A stretch of DNA of 64,000 nucleotides from Chaetorhynchus papuensis (taxonomy: Eukaryota > Chordata > Aves > Passeriformes > Rhipiduridae), in assembly GCA_013396525.1 (NCBI GenBank), contig VWYX01000208.1:40366-104365 (forward strand), given 5' to 3'. Position numbers and translations under genes: made by a program. Positions 49,780 to 60,043 of the stretch are shown one piece after another (positions within the stretch are counted from its first letter, which is position 1; each line of letters starts with the position of its first letter). The notes under the pieces were generated by a model that saw nothing but the letters and a program-made list of their open reading frames with translations, was not told the DNA's origin and searched no databases.

Positions 49780-50330
49780 ATTAGGATCCACAGCATAGGT
49801 AGGAAGTAATGGAATTTGGACCACACATTTAGCATTAGGAGAATTAAGAGCACAGTGGACATTAGGAGTATCGACATTATGTCCCTTTTGGAAGGAGTCA
49901 CCATTGGGAACCCAGCTACGGGGAGAAGTTAAACATGATGAAACTTGGAAATATCCCATTATGAAAACTATACTGAGATGGACATCAGAATCTATCCTTA
50001 CTCCTCAATTATCTACCTTTAGGAACAGACTAGCCATACACAATTCGACTCTACAAAGGGAAACTTTAGTGAATGCAATTCAGCTGGGCTTTGCTGAAAT
50101 AAATGAACGGTTGTAAGCCACAGCTGAAATGACCACACAAAACAGATTGTCTTTAGATCGATTGCTGTTACATGAAGTATGTGCTTGCTTGAATTTAAAC
50201 AATAGTTGTTGTGTGCACATTCCAAATGTGACTCCATAATGGGATGATCAGGTAGAGAGGATAATATTGCTGCATCTAGCAGACAACTAAGGGCAGGATT
50301 AGAAAGTAACTTGTTGAATAACGTATTTAA
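49780..50330 (+). pseudogene. ERV envelope transmembrane-subunit remnant
   Basis: Broken Env-like reading frame with in-frame stops, for example after NERL near 50.11 kb and after NVTP near 50.24 kb. The segment NRLSLDRLLLH precedes a CX6CC motif (CLNLNNSCC, 50186-50212). That arrangement is typical of gamma-type retroviral transmembrane proteins. A hydrophobic stretch follows near 50.3-50.45 kb. Not functional as it stands. Confidence 0.72.
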
Positions 50331-50547
50331 AGGACTTGTATTTTCTCTGGCTGGCTGGCCTCACTTTCGCAAAGTATAATTGCGATCATATTAATAATTG
50401 TGATTATGATACTTGCTTTAAGCTGCTCAAAAACCATGATTTCTCATGCAATAGAAGGAACTTATATGATGTGAGTAAAAAAGCAAAGTGGGTCTTATGA
50501 AGGCTTGAAGAGAATACAAGCTTCCCAAGCCTCAAAGGGAGGGAAAG

Positions 50548-51031
50548 TTGCCAGATGAAAAATCATTTGTATGTGGTGGGTTAATACAATGCCTATTCTT
50601 CAAAAACCACTGGCCTATGGAACCGCATAATACTTATTCTGTAGGAAGAAGAACTGGAAAGCAATCAACCAGCTGTGCCAACTTTTACTAGTTCACTGTG
50701 TGGTCAGGTATGACTTTGGGGTCACTGACCACCAGGGACCACCACCAAAGAGACTCCCAGGACACAAGTGAACAGAAGAACACAAGTGTAAAAGGGAGGG
50801 AACATTTATCAATGAATTCAGGAAAATTATTATCATATGTATGTTTATTGTGGAAAAAGCAATTAATATTATGCAAAATATAGTATATAAACAGGAGCTT
50901 TTCCTGTACTCAGCTTGCACAGTATTTTAGAGAACACATCCCTTTGTGCATCCGACCGAATAAAGAATGCCTGTTTCTTAATGCTACAACAGTGTTAAGG
51001 AGTTTTTATTTTTAAAAATTTATGGTAAAAA
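50548..51031 (+). mobile_element. 3' LTR of the class-I-type ERV
   Basis: Begins right after a polypurine tract with GTTGCCAGATGAAAAATC, matching GTTAACAGATAAAAAACTG at the 5' end of the provirus. It contains a TATA-like stretch (ATAGTATATAAACAGG, near 50.88 kb) and AATAAAG (50959-50965). The end is either 50991 (...CTACAACA) or about 51031, just before CR1 sequence resumes. Confidence 0.75.
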
Positions 51032-51185
51032 TTGTTCAGCAGGATCCCCAGCTCCTTCTCCTCAGAGCTGCTTTCCAGAAGGTCAGCCCCCAACCTGCAA
51101 TGGTGCATAGGGTTATTTCTCCACAGGTGCAGAACCCTGCATTTGCCTGTGTTGAGTTGCGGAAGGTTCCTCTCTGCCAAACTCT
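51032..51185 (-). mobile_element. CR1 LINE fragment, right part, after ERV insertion
   Basis: TTGTTCAGCAGGATCCCCAGCTCC followed by AGAGCTGCTTTCCAGAAGGTCAGCCCC continues the reverse-oriented CR1 that was cut by the ERV at 47.73 kb. Confidence 0.85.
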
Positions 51186-52570
51186 CCAGACTAAGTTGAG
51201 AATGAAAGGAACTTTCCCCTCAATTGGGTTGAAAGTGAAGGGATCTTTCCCAGCAGAGAGGTGTGTAAGGTTTGTAAACTGCAGGAACAGCTGTAAAAAC
51301 CTCACGAGCCTCCCGGTGCCCTTAGGCTACAGTACAACAGAAGAGGTCAGCTCTGCAAAGGCACATGTGGCTCTACCTTTCAGATGGTTTTTGATGTGCG
51401 ACCACAGAACTTATTTGTACATCTTGGCAGATGTCACAGGCAGCCCATGCATTTATGCCACAAAAGGCTGATTTTGATGAAGAATTTAAAAAGGAACTGT
51501 CTAGACCAAGGAAAGAGATAGATCAGATGGATCTGAACTGTGAGCTGGAAGTTGTTCTTCTTAGCCTGCAGAGCCTGAATGCGGTGCCCTTTTTGATCCC
51601 AGGAGCAGGGGTGGCAGTGGGTTACCACACTCTTTAAGTGACTCACATGTAATATGGTAAAAAGCATAAACTTTACCTCACAGGCCCTATTTGCCATAAG
51701 TGCAGAAATGGCCCAAGTACCTGAAGCTATGAGAATAGAGCAGCTATACACCATTTGTTACTGCAATCATGGCTGTAAAGACTTTAAAGGGATGTGTTGT
51801 TTCAACTTACTTGAGAACTTGCAGTTAATTGAAGAGAAAATTGATCAGTAGCATAGGTATCTCAGGAGATAAACAAAATATACAGGAGCAGATTTTTCTT
51901 GGCTAACTTCATGGTTACCAAATAGAGGGTAGCTGAAACAATTGCATTAATTATTTATCCTTTTACTGGTGGTACTTACTGTTCATTGTGTCTTACGGTG
52001 TATACATATACATATGGAAGCATGTAAAAATGTACTTTCTAGAACATACCCAATAATGATGATGGCTAGTATCAATGCTAAATGACTCTCAAATTTTATG
52101 AAGAACAGTAAGAGGGGTACTACCAAAATTACAAGAGAAAAGATGCAGTGGGACTTGATGGCGTGGGAAAATCCCTTGGAATTTGAGAGAAAACAAGAGG
52201 AGATGTTTTTTGATAAAACAAATGAGGCTCAAATGGTCTCACATTCAGATTAAGAAATTTAAGTCTCAAAGGGGAGAAATCATGAATAATGAATGATTTA
52301 AGGAAAAGATTTTGCAGAGTGGATAATTGAGACCAACAAGTACCATAAAGACTCAGATAAGTGGAAACTGTGTCTGGCAGTATACCATAAATTCCATTCA
52401 AGTTAGCAAAATCAACTAAACCCATGTCCTTTAGATGAACTTAGCTCATTATTACATGAAACCCATACCTCTAAAGCTTAGGCTACCCACCTCCAGCTGA
52501 AGTCCCTCACACACTGAACATGAGCAATAAATTTAAAATACATTGTACCTTTACATCAAAATGGGCAAAA
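51186..52570. other. Intergenic, nothing recognised
   Basis: No supported gene. The ORFs at 51022-51471 and 51434-51754 start in or near the CR1/ERV junction and show no family resemblance. Confidence 0.45.
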
Positions 52571-52575
52571 GATTG

Positions 52576-52815
52576 TGGAATCATAGAATGGCTGAGTTTG
52601 GAAGGGCCTTTAAAGACCATCTAGTTTCAATCTCCCTGTGATGGGCAAGGGCCCTTCCGCTAGACCAGGTTCCTCAATGCCCCATCCAACCTGGCCTTGA
52701 GCACTTCCACGGATGGAGTATCCACTTCTCTGGGCAACCTGCTATTCTGTCTCATCACACCCACAGTAAAGAATTTCTTCTGTATATCTAACCTAAATTT
52801 CCCTTCTTTGAGTTC
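52576..52815 (-). mobile_element. CR1 LINE 3'-end fragment (reverse orientation)
   Basis: Starts GGAATCATAGAATGGCTGAGTTTGG, followed by blocks such as CCCTTCCGCTAGACCAGGTTCC and CCCATCCAACCTGGCCTTGAGCAC, the reversed CR1 3' region. Confidence 0.92.
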
Positions 52816-53794
52816 AATAGCTATTAAATAGGCACGTAATTAAAAATTACATCTGTACTTCTGTGTTATCAAAGTAGAAATACGCAGCCTGACTGTAGCT
52901 GGCTTTGTGGGCTCACCTCTGCACAAACATGAAATAAATAAATACCTCATATGGCTCGGCTTCTTACACAACAGATAAAAGAACCCATATTTGGGACAAC
53001 ACTGCCAGTAAGTAGGCTGGAGGAGTTCACCAAGCTAGGAAGGGACCCAGCGGGGAAGGCTCGTGACATCCCAGACCACTTGGCATCATGCTCAGCAATG
53101 AGAGCTGGGATAAGGAGACAGTGTGGGTTGTTAGGAGTTAAGGTGCTCGTCTTCCTAAGTAAGTAACCTTTACACGTGACAAAGCTCTGGTTTTGTGGAA
53201 ATGGCTAAATGCACATCTGTCAATTTGAAGTATAGAAATACTTCCTCATTTTGCTTTGTGTGCACAGCTTTTGGTTTTACCTATTAAACTGCTTTTTCTT
53301 AGATGGCCATTTCCTCACTTTTTTTCTTTGTTCTCCACCTTCCTGTGAGAGCGTGACCAAGGGAATGTGTGAGGCCCAGCTGCCCATGAGGGCCAGCCCA
53401 TAACAGCTAAGTGACTCCAGCTTTGCCTGGTGTTAATTTGCAGAAAAATACAGAGAACCAAATGCACACCAGGTCCGCGGTTGTAAACGAAGCTCGCCTT
53501 CTCTAGTCTCGCCCCGTATTTCCACCCACAGCCAGGACTAGTGCGTATATTTGGGGTAGTTACACGTAGCTTTACGTCCTAGGAAGCGCTGAGGCCTCGG
53601 TTTCTCTGGCGGCCCCCCTTCTCCCGGCTGCCCAGGGATGCTGCGGCGCTGCCCGGCCCGTCAGCGCGGGGCACAGGGCCCTCAACGCCCTCAAGGCCTC
53701 GCGTGCCGCCATGGAGACGCCAACGGTCGCTCCCCCAGCGCGCGCCAACCCCTCCCCCGCGCAGGCCTCGCGCCGGCCGGGCACAGCGCGCGGG

Positions 53795-54004
53795 NNNNNN
53801 NNNNNNNNNNNNNNNNNNNNNNNNNNNNNNNNNNNNNNNNNNNNNNNNNNNNNNNNNNNNNNNNNNNNNNNNNNNNNNNNNNNNNNNNNNNNNNNNNNNN
53901 NNNNNNNNNNNNNNNNNNNNNNNNNNNNNNNNNNNNNNNNNNNNNNNNNNNNNNNNNNNNNNNNNNNNNNNNNNNNNNNNNNNNNNNNNNNNNNNNNNNN
54001 NNNN
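53795..54004. other. Assembly gap (210 N) in CpG island
   Basis: Undetermined bases in the most GC-rich part of the window, as is common for avian CpG islands. ORFs of 118-326 residues that cross it are artefacts of reading through N. Confidence 0.99.
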
Positions 54005-54039
54005 CCCGCCGTGCTGTCTGCACGGCCGCGGCCGGGTCC

Positions 54040-54049
54040 TCTCGCGAGA
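54040..54049 (+). promoter_or_regulatory. TCTCGCGAGA (BANP-type) element
   Basis: A perfect ten-base palindrome about 430 bases upstream of the UHRF2 start codon. Mammalian CpG-island promoters carrying this motif are known to be activated by BANP when unmethylated. Binding here is inference. Confidence 0.6.
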
Positions 54050-54481
54050 TCGGCGTTGGCGCCGTGACCTCCATGTGAGCGCGGCGGCGCTCCCCGGTAA
54101 ACAGTGCCCGGGCCGGGCGATGGCTCCCGGCGCATCCCCGTAGCCCTGTCCGCCGCCGGCCCGCCGGGACCCGCCGCGACCCGCGCTGCTTCGGCGGGAT
54201 CGGGGAGCGCCGTGGGATCCGCTCGGCTCCCCTTCCCTCTCCCGCGCCCCGCTGAGCGGGACGGGCGGCCCGGATTGCGGGCGGGAGGGTCGCGCCCGCT
54301 CCGCGGGGTTTGAAATTCCTGCCCCGCCGGGCCGAACAAAGAGCGGGGGAGCGTCCGGACCCCTCCCCTGCACCTCCCACGCCGCGGGCGCTCACCCGCC
54401 GAGCGGACCCCGTTCCCATCCCCTGCCCGGGTCTCCCCCGCTTTGCCCGCGGCCGGCCGAGCGGGCGGGAGGACGCGCACC

Positions 54482-54634
54482 ATGTGGATCCAGGTCCGCA
54501 CCATCGACGGCACCCAGACCCAGACCATCGACGACCTGAGCCGCCTCACCAAGATCGAGTGCCTGCGGGAGAAGATCCAGGAGACCTTCCGTGTGAGCCC
54601 CGACCGCCAGCGCCTCTTCTACCGGGGCAAGCAG
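54482..54634 (+). CDS. UHRF2: UHRF2 first coding exon (ubiquitin-like domain start)
   Basis: The start ATG at 54482 has a strong Kozak context (GCACCATGT, A at -3). It encodes 51 residues, beginning MWIQVRTIDG and ending QRLFYRGKQ, with a consensus donor CAG followed by GTGAGG (phase 0). This is the first two-thirds of the N-terminal ubiquitin-like domain of the UHRF E3 ligases, which read hemimethylated or hydroxymethylated DNA (SRA domain) and histone H3 (Tudor and PHD domains) in the nucleus. The call of UHRF2 rather than UHRF1 rests on the IL33 neighbourhood, as on human chromosome 9p24. Residue by residue this exon looks at least as close to human UHRF1 (SRLTK, KIQE) as to human UHRF2 as I remember them. 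Later exons are outside the window. Confidence 0.88.
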
Positions 54635-57600
54635 GTGAGGCGGGAACTCCCCTGTCCAGGTGGACCCACGGGGGTCTCCGCTAATCCCGGGCCCGGCTCT
54701 TTGTGCGGCTCGGGGGTCCCCGTCTCCACCCATGTGCCGTTCTATGAGCTCCCGCTTTTGTTTACTCCCGGCCTGGGGGGAAGGGAGGGCAGCGGGGAGC
54801 CCGCCGTGACAGAATGTTCCGGGACCCCCTTTTTCCCCGATGAGGTAAAAACCCCAGGGAGTAAAACCCCTCTCCGCGTCCTGGCGAAACCCCTTTGTGT
54901 GTTTGTTTTCCCACCTGAGCGGCGGGAGGCTCCTCCCTCGGCCCCCGCCTTCATCCTGCTCAAGTGACAGGGTGGCCGGTGGGATGCGGGGGTAAGGAGG
55001 GAGCTACGCCCGCTCTCCTCCGCCCCGCCGCAGCCCGACCGGGCCGGGCAGGGCGGGAAGCGGGCCGACTGCGAGAGGTTTCCAGGGAAAACGCCGCCCC
55101 GGGTCCGCACGTGGCGGGGCGGGGAGAGGCGGTGGCGCCGCGTTCATTCGCGCGGGCAGAAGTTGTGATGCGGCGGTGTCCTCGACTTATGAGCCCCGGC
55201 GTGTCCCGGGCGGGATCAGAGCGACTGCTGGCAGACCAGAGAGGCGCTTCATCCCCACCACGGGAAGCCCGTATGGCAGGGGTGACTGTCTGGAAGCGTT
55301 CCGTGAGGTGGTACCTCCCCTCCCCTGGGGTGATGGAAAGATTGTGTTCTGAATAGGTCGCCTCCGGCTGTAACTTTGCTGAAGGGTGTAACCTTTGAAG
55401 CTGCGTTATGTAAACTACGAGGTGTGCTCAGTGCTCGAGTTGAGAAAGTGAAGCATAGCTATTACCTGACACAAAAGGCACCGGATGTGTGGTACGTTTC
55501 AGGGAAAGTGACTCCGAAGATGATGCTTCTTACAGCAGTTGAGTGTTGAAGTGTTCATCTAAGCTGAGTAATGCAGGATAGTGAGATTTCTGCCTCAAAA
55601 GAGATAAAGTGTGTATCTTTACAAATACGTGGAAAAAAACATAAGAAATAGAAACTTAGCTCTTGACCAGGATGCAAGCATTAGTGGCTAGATGCTAAGC
55701 CTAGATTTTGAACCAATAGCAAATGACTAGATTTTTGTGTTCTACAGTGAGCGCTTGTGAGGGCTGGTCTATAAGGAATGTTATGTACAATCATATGTTT
55801 TTCTGAAAGGGCCAAGTCAAGGAATATGAGTCTTGGAGTTGTATAACCTGCTTAGCTTTGTTCCGTGCTAGCATACCTCTTTGGGTATAGAGGTTTATGT
55901 AGGACAAACCTGAGATTTTTGCCCCAAATTCTTTATCTGGGAAGCAGGGAAGATGACCCTGTAATGAGCTGTGCTTTTCTGTGTGGTCTGACACTGGCCA
56001 GAGCAATTAGTGTGAACATTTTAGTTAGCAGATGTCTTGCTTGAGAAAACGGGATAGTGAAATATTTTAGCTGAAGTTGACTACATGAGCAACATTTGTG
56101 AATTTGGTACATAGTATATCCAGTTTAGGACACAGCTGGGATCATGTTCAGTGAAAAGTTAGGGAATTCTGTTTTATAGTTTCACTCCCTATAAATGTTA
56201 TTTTTCTTGTAATTACCATAATTAATTCTAAAGTTTCCTTCTTGATTATGGGTTGCTTTTCTATTGCCATGGTGCTCATAAGAAAAAAGGTTAGAAGGAT
56301 TGGTCTTGCACAAGTAAAACTGGATGTTGAGAACATGAAATGAAATAACTTAAATTCTCTTAGGGCTGTGATAAAATAATATTTATTTTAATATTAAGAA
56401 TAAAAAAGGGCACTTCAGTTAAATGTGAGATGAACAGAAAGCAGTATACTGAGGTGAAAACTTAAATAACCCCTGAAGATTGCTGTATGTGTTGTAGAAA
56501 ATATTATCTAGGTGAAATCCTTTTCTTATTTTATCTGTTTAGCGCTTGGTATGGTTAAATCTGTACATTCTGTTAGTAGAACCATGATCCTGCTACTGAG
56601 TACTGCTTACTGTAGTCTCTGTGGGAACTTCCAGAAATCCTTGTATCTTGCAAGTGGTGGGAAGCCTGACTAAATAATGTCCTCCTAAAAATGGGAGGTA
56701 TGTGAGGTTATAAGAATGTAGAAACCTAAGTGAGTCACTGTTTATGGGCTCAATTTCAACAGCATCATGTTCTTAGCTTGCAGTAGAGAACAATTTCAAC
56801 TGAGATTTTGAGCTGGAGCCATTATTTTGCAGTTTTTTAGGAATGCCTTTGTCCAGTTAATGTAGTTAATGTGCTGTACTGTAATTTGNNNNGTTTTTAA
56901 GGGTTAGAACTAGACTAGAACTATGTTGTCGTTAAGGCAGTACTTTGTATTTCTGTTGTTTTGGTTTTTTTTCTTGTAAACGCCAGAAATAGCACTGCTT
57001 TGTCGAGTAGGTTGGTGTCTGTTCTTTTACTGCCAGAAGGACCTACTGTTCACATGTGTCACTGAAGATTGACCAAGGTAGTATTACTCTATAATGTGTA
57101 CAGGACATCCTGTGCTCTCTGGAGTTCCACGTTTCTGCAGAGCTGAATGACTGTCTACTAGCCACAGAGTCAAACCATATTCTAGGTTGAGGTGGAACTT
57201 TCAGAGGAAAGAGAATAGTAATGTATGCACAGTTCTTGACTGTGGTGCAGTAGCCTGTTTTGCAGTTAGCCGGAGAAGTCTACTGAACATAGAAACCTGC
57301 AGTGATGTCTCTTGCTTTCCCTCTTGAAGATGATGGATCATTGCCTGGAAATATTTTCGCAGAGGGCCACAAATATTTCCCTAAGCTGGAATAAAACATG
57401 TTTTAACCTTGCTCCACCACAGACTATTCACATCTAATATTTTTCTGTGTTATATGTTAACTCTGAATGAACCTGTTTTTAGAGAAATTCAGAAAAGCAA
57501 GACAACAATCTAATTTCCAGCAGCATATTCTCTCTCCTCATTGGAAAGCCTGTGAAGCCGTTCTTGAGAATAGAAGTTCTCAGTTGATTCATGGAAGTGA

Positions 57601-59335
57601 AGGAGGTATCTTGGCATTTTGACCTACCAGAGCAGATTTTCTCTAGGACCAATTTGCAGACATTGTGGTATTTCCAGCTTTCAGTTACAATGCTGGAAAA
57701 ATAGAGCAGTAAAAATACATGGAAGTTTAAATTTGAAAACATACCAGAGAGCTTAAGGTTTTTTGTAAGACTGTAGTGGTATTAATACCTACTTCTGTTT
57801 TTCATATAACTAAACATGTACACTGTTGTATTTGAGCAATATCTACTGTTTGTGGAAGAGAAGAACTAATGTCTTTTGTTGGCTTCTCTCACCATCCCAT
57901 CCCACCCTGTTCAGATTTGAATTTGATGAAAATTTGTAAATGTCTACTGTTGAAAAACCCCATTATCTCAATATCTTTTCCGTAGTTCTTACCAAAGTAG
58001 GAGAAAAAAGACATTGGAGCCCAAAGGTTTCTTTGCCAATATATGTAAGAGGCAGTGACTGAAACGACTTTTGAAGTCATTAATCTTTTGGTGAGGAAAC
58101 CACTCCTAACCTGTTTCATGGAAGACCTGTTTCATGCCAGCAGGAGGAGGTGAGAATATTGAAGCTATTTATTTACTTGAGGTGAAAGTTGCTGCAAATC
58201 AGGCCTACTTCACTAGAAGAAATTCAGCTCTGCTTTTGTGCACAAAGAAGTATGGTAGTGTGCATTGTGTTAGCTAGCTGTTCAAGTTGAATATTTAAAG
58301 TCTAGTTTGTCAGACTCATGCTGTAATGTCCAAGTATTTAGAGGTTTTTTTCTGTAAAATTTAACTGAAACAATAGAGGCGTAAGAGGAGTGGAGGAGCT
58401 TTAGCTTTGCATGAGAACGTGCTTGTGGTAAAGTAGCTTCAGTAAAACACACAGTTGAAAATCTGGCAATAGGGCGTGCCTTATTATACGAGACCTCTAG
58501 CTTCTGGGTGACCTGGACTGGCACATGAATAGTGGATGGAATCTCATGTGAGTTTAAGGTTCCAAACTTCAGGTTTGTAAATGGTATGTTTAAGTCCTTC
58601 TTAATATTTACAGCTTGGGTGAATTTCCCGAAGGCTAGAAAAGCAATACTTGTGAAGTCTTTCCCTCAAGAATGGGAGTGCTAAGCCTATTCATAGAACA
58701 ATTGAGTTTCTTAGCACAGACTCTTCCCAGCTTTATTTTGCTTGGAAAACTGTAAACATTTTCAGCTGAAGCTGTCCAAACCCCATCTGCTTCAGGCAGA
58801 AATCTGGGGTGAGAAATCTTCAGCTGGAGCAGTTAAGTTTTTTATTTTAGAGAAGCAGTTTGAAGAAATCGTAGAAGGGAAGTAACTGTCATTCTTTGAT
58901 GAAGCTGGTAACAAGCAGCTCTGTAGCGTGAGGAGTGTCATCTGGAGTCTTCAGGTCACATATGATCAGACTGCATGCCAAAATTCCCAACATAGTGAAT
59001 TCATATTATACTCAAAACTTACCTGATGGTACGTTCGGTAGGCCTGTGAATGAGTTTTTATAATATGATTGCAGAGGCTTACTGAAACCATCTTCTTGTA
59101 AAATTGTTGCTGTAAAGCTACTAATGCAATTTACCATTCTTGGGTATGATTGTCTTTATTATTTAAGGCACCTAAACGAACTGAAGGCAAAGCAAAGGAG
59201 CATAGGTGAAAACAATACTTCATACAGTTTTGTATGTATTACTTAAGCATTAGGAACCTGGAGGAGCATTACCTAACCTCTAAGAAATTGCAGCCAACTT
59301 TGAGGCTGTATTTTATGGTATGTGTATTTACTTCC

Positions 59336-59445
59336 AGAATCACAGAATATGCTCAGTTGGAAGGGACCCACAGGATTCATCAAATCCAGCTTTTAGTCCT
59401 GCACAGGACATCCCCAAGAGTCACACCGTGCACTTGAGAGTCACA
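59336..59445 (-). mobile_element. CR1 LINE 3'-end fragment (reverse orientation)
   Basis: CAGAATCACAGAATATGCTCAGTTGG followed by GGACCCACAGGATTCATC-type and ACATCCCCAAGAGTCACACC-type blocks. It resembles the copy at 2395-2870. Confidence 0.88.
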
Positions 59446-60025
59446 CATTCAAATAATTTATTTCGGATAGTTTGGTACATGTACTTTTTAAAATTAATCT
59501 GGAAACTCTTAGAAAATTAATATTTTTTTTATATTATAAAGAACTCCACAAACCCTTACATGCAGAACACACCTCATGCAAGGCCTATACTGACAACTAG
59601 ATGAGGATTTTCCATGATGAAATGTGATCAAATGTTGGTATCAATAATACAGATGGAAGTTATGAGAGGATTCTCTTCTTTAAAAGCTGTTAATTAAATC
59701 TCTACTCCTAATTATTTAACTGTAAAATTATGTAAAAATGTAGTTGGTTGTTGGGGGTTTTTTGGTGTGGTTTTTAGATTTTTGTTGTTGATTATGGAAG
59801 CTTGAGATAGTATCCAGTTCTTCATTACAGGTGTCCTCACAAGCTGCAGGTAGCCATTTGCTCTCGCTGGCACCACTGTTCCTGGACTTCAGTTGCCTTT
59901 GCTATAGGAGCCCATACCATCATACGGGAGGTACTTGACCCTTGTCATCTAATCAGCACAGGGATGGATGACTCTTTCCATGCTGCTGAGGATCTCTGTG
60001 CAGCTTTATATTTTGATGTGCTTGC

Positions 60026-60043
60026 TTTTTTTTTTTTTTTTTT
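60026..60043 (+). repeat. T homopolymer run
   Basis: Eighteen consecutive T residues, possibly the tail of an old insertion on the minus strand, but no element could be recognised next to it. Confidence 0.9.

Larger units (their letters stand above)
47728..51031 (+). mobile_element. Class-I-type (gammaretrovirus-like) ERV remnant, internally deleted
   Basis: Retroviral remnant inserted into a CR1. In order: a truncated 5' LTR (from about 47728, sharing GGGTTAATACAATGC with the 3' LTR), the end of a nucleocapsid zinc knuckle (HWKRECP near 47.9 kb), reverse-transcriptase debris (about 48.39-48.65 kb), RNase H debris (about 49.0-49.4 kb), an Env transmembrane remnant (about 49.8-50.3 kb), a polypurine tract (AAAGGGAGGGAAAG, to 50547), and a 3' LTR. 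Most of gag, part of pol, integrase and Env surface sequence are missing. Frames carry several stops and shifts, so it encodes nothing functional. The exact outer ends are uncertain by about 40 bases. Confidence 0.82.
53580..54480 (+). promoter_or_regulatory. CpG-island promoter of UHRF2
   Basis: A sharp rise in GC and CpG begins near 53.58 kb and continues past the UHRF2 first exon. A 210-base assembly gap (53795-54004) hides its centre. Immediately after the gap lies TCTCGCGAGA (54040-54049), a palindrome bound by BANP and active at unmethylated CpG-island promoters. No TATA box was seen, as expected for a housekeeping-type promoter. The transcription start is not determinable. ATGs on both strands meet at CCATGG (53710-53715). 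Confidence 0.75.

Noticed and set aside
51022..51471. 149-residue plus-strand frame
   Set aside because: The first third reads CR1 sequence backwards and the rest has no recognisable domain or splice structure.
53572..54552. Long minus-strand frame (up to 326 residues) over the UHRF2 promoter, and similar plus-strand frames
   Set aside because: They run through a 210-base N gap and extremely GC-rich sequence where stop codons are rare. Most of the length is undetermined, and no family resemblance is visible.
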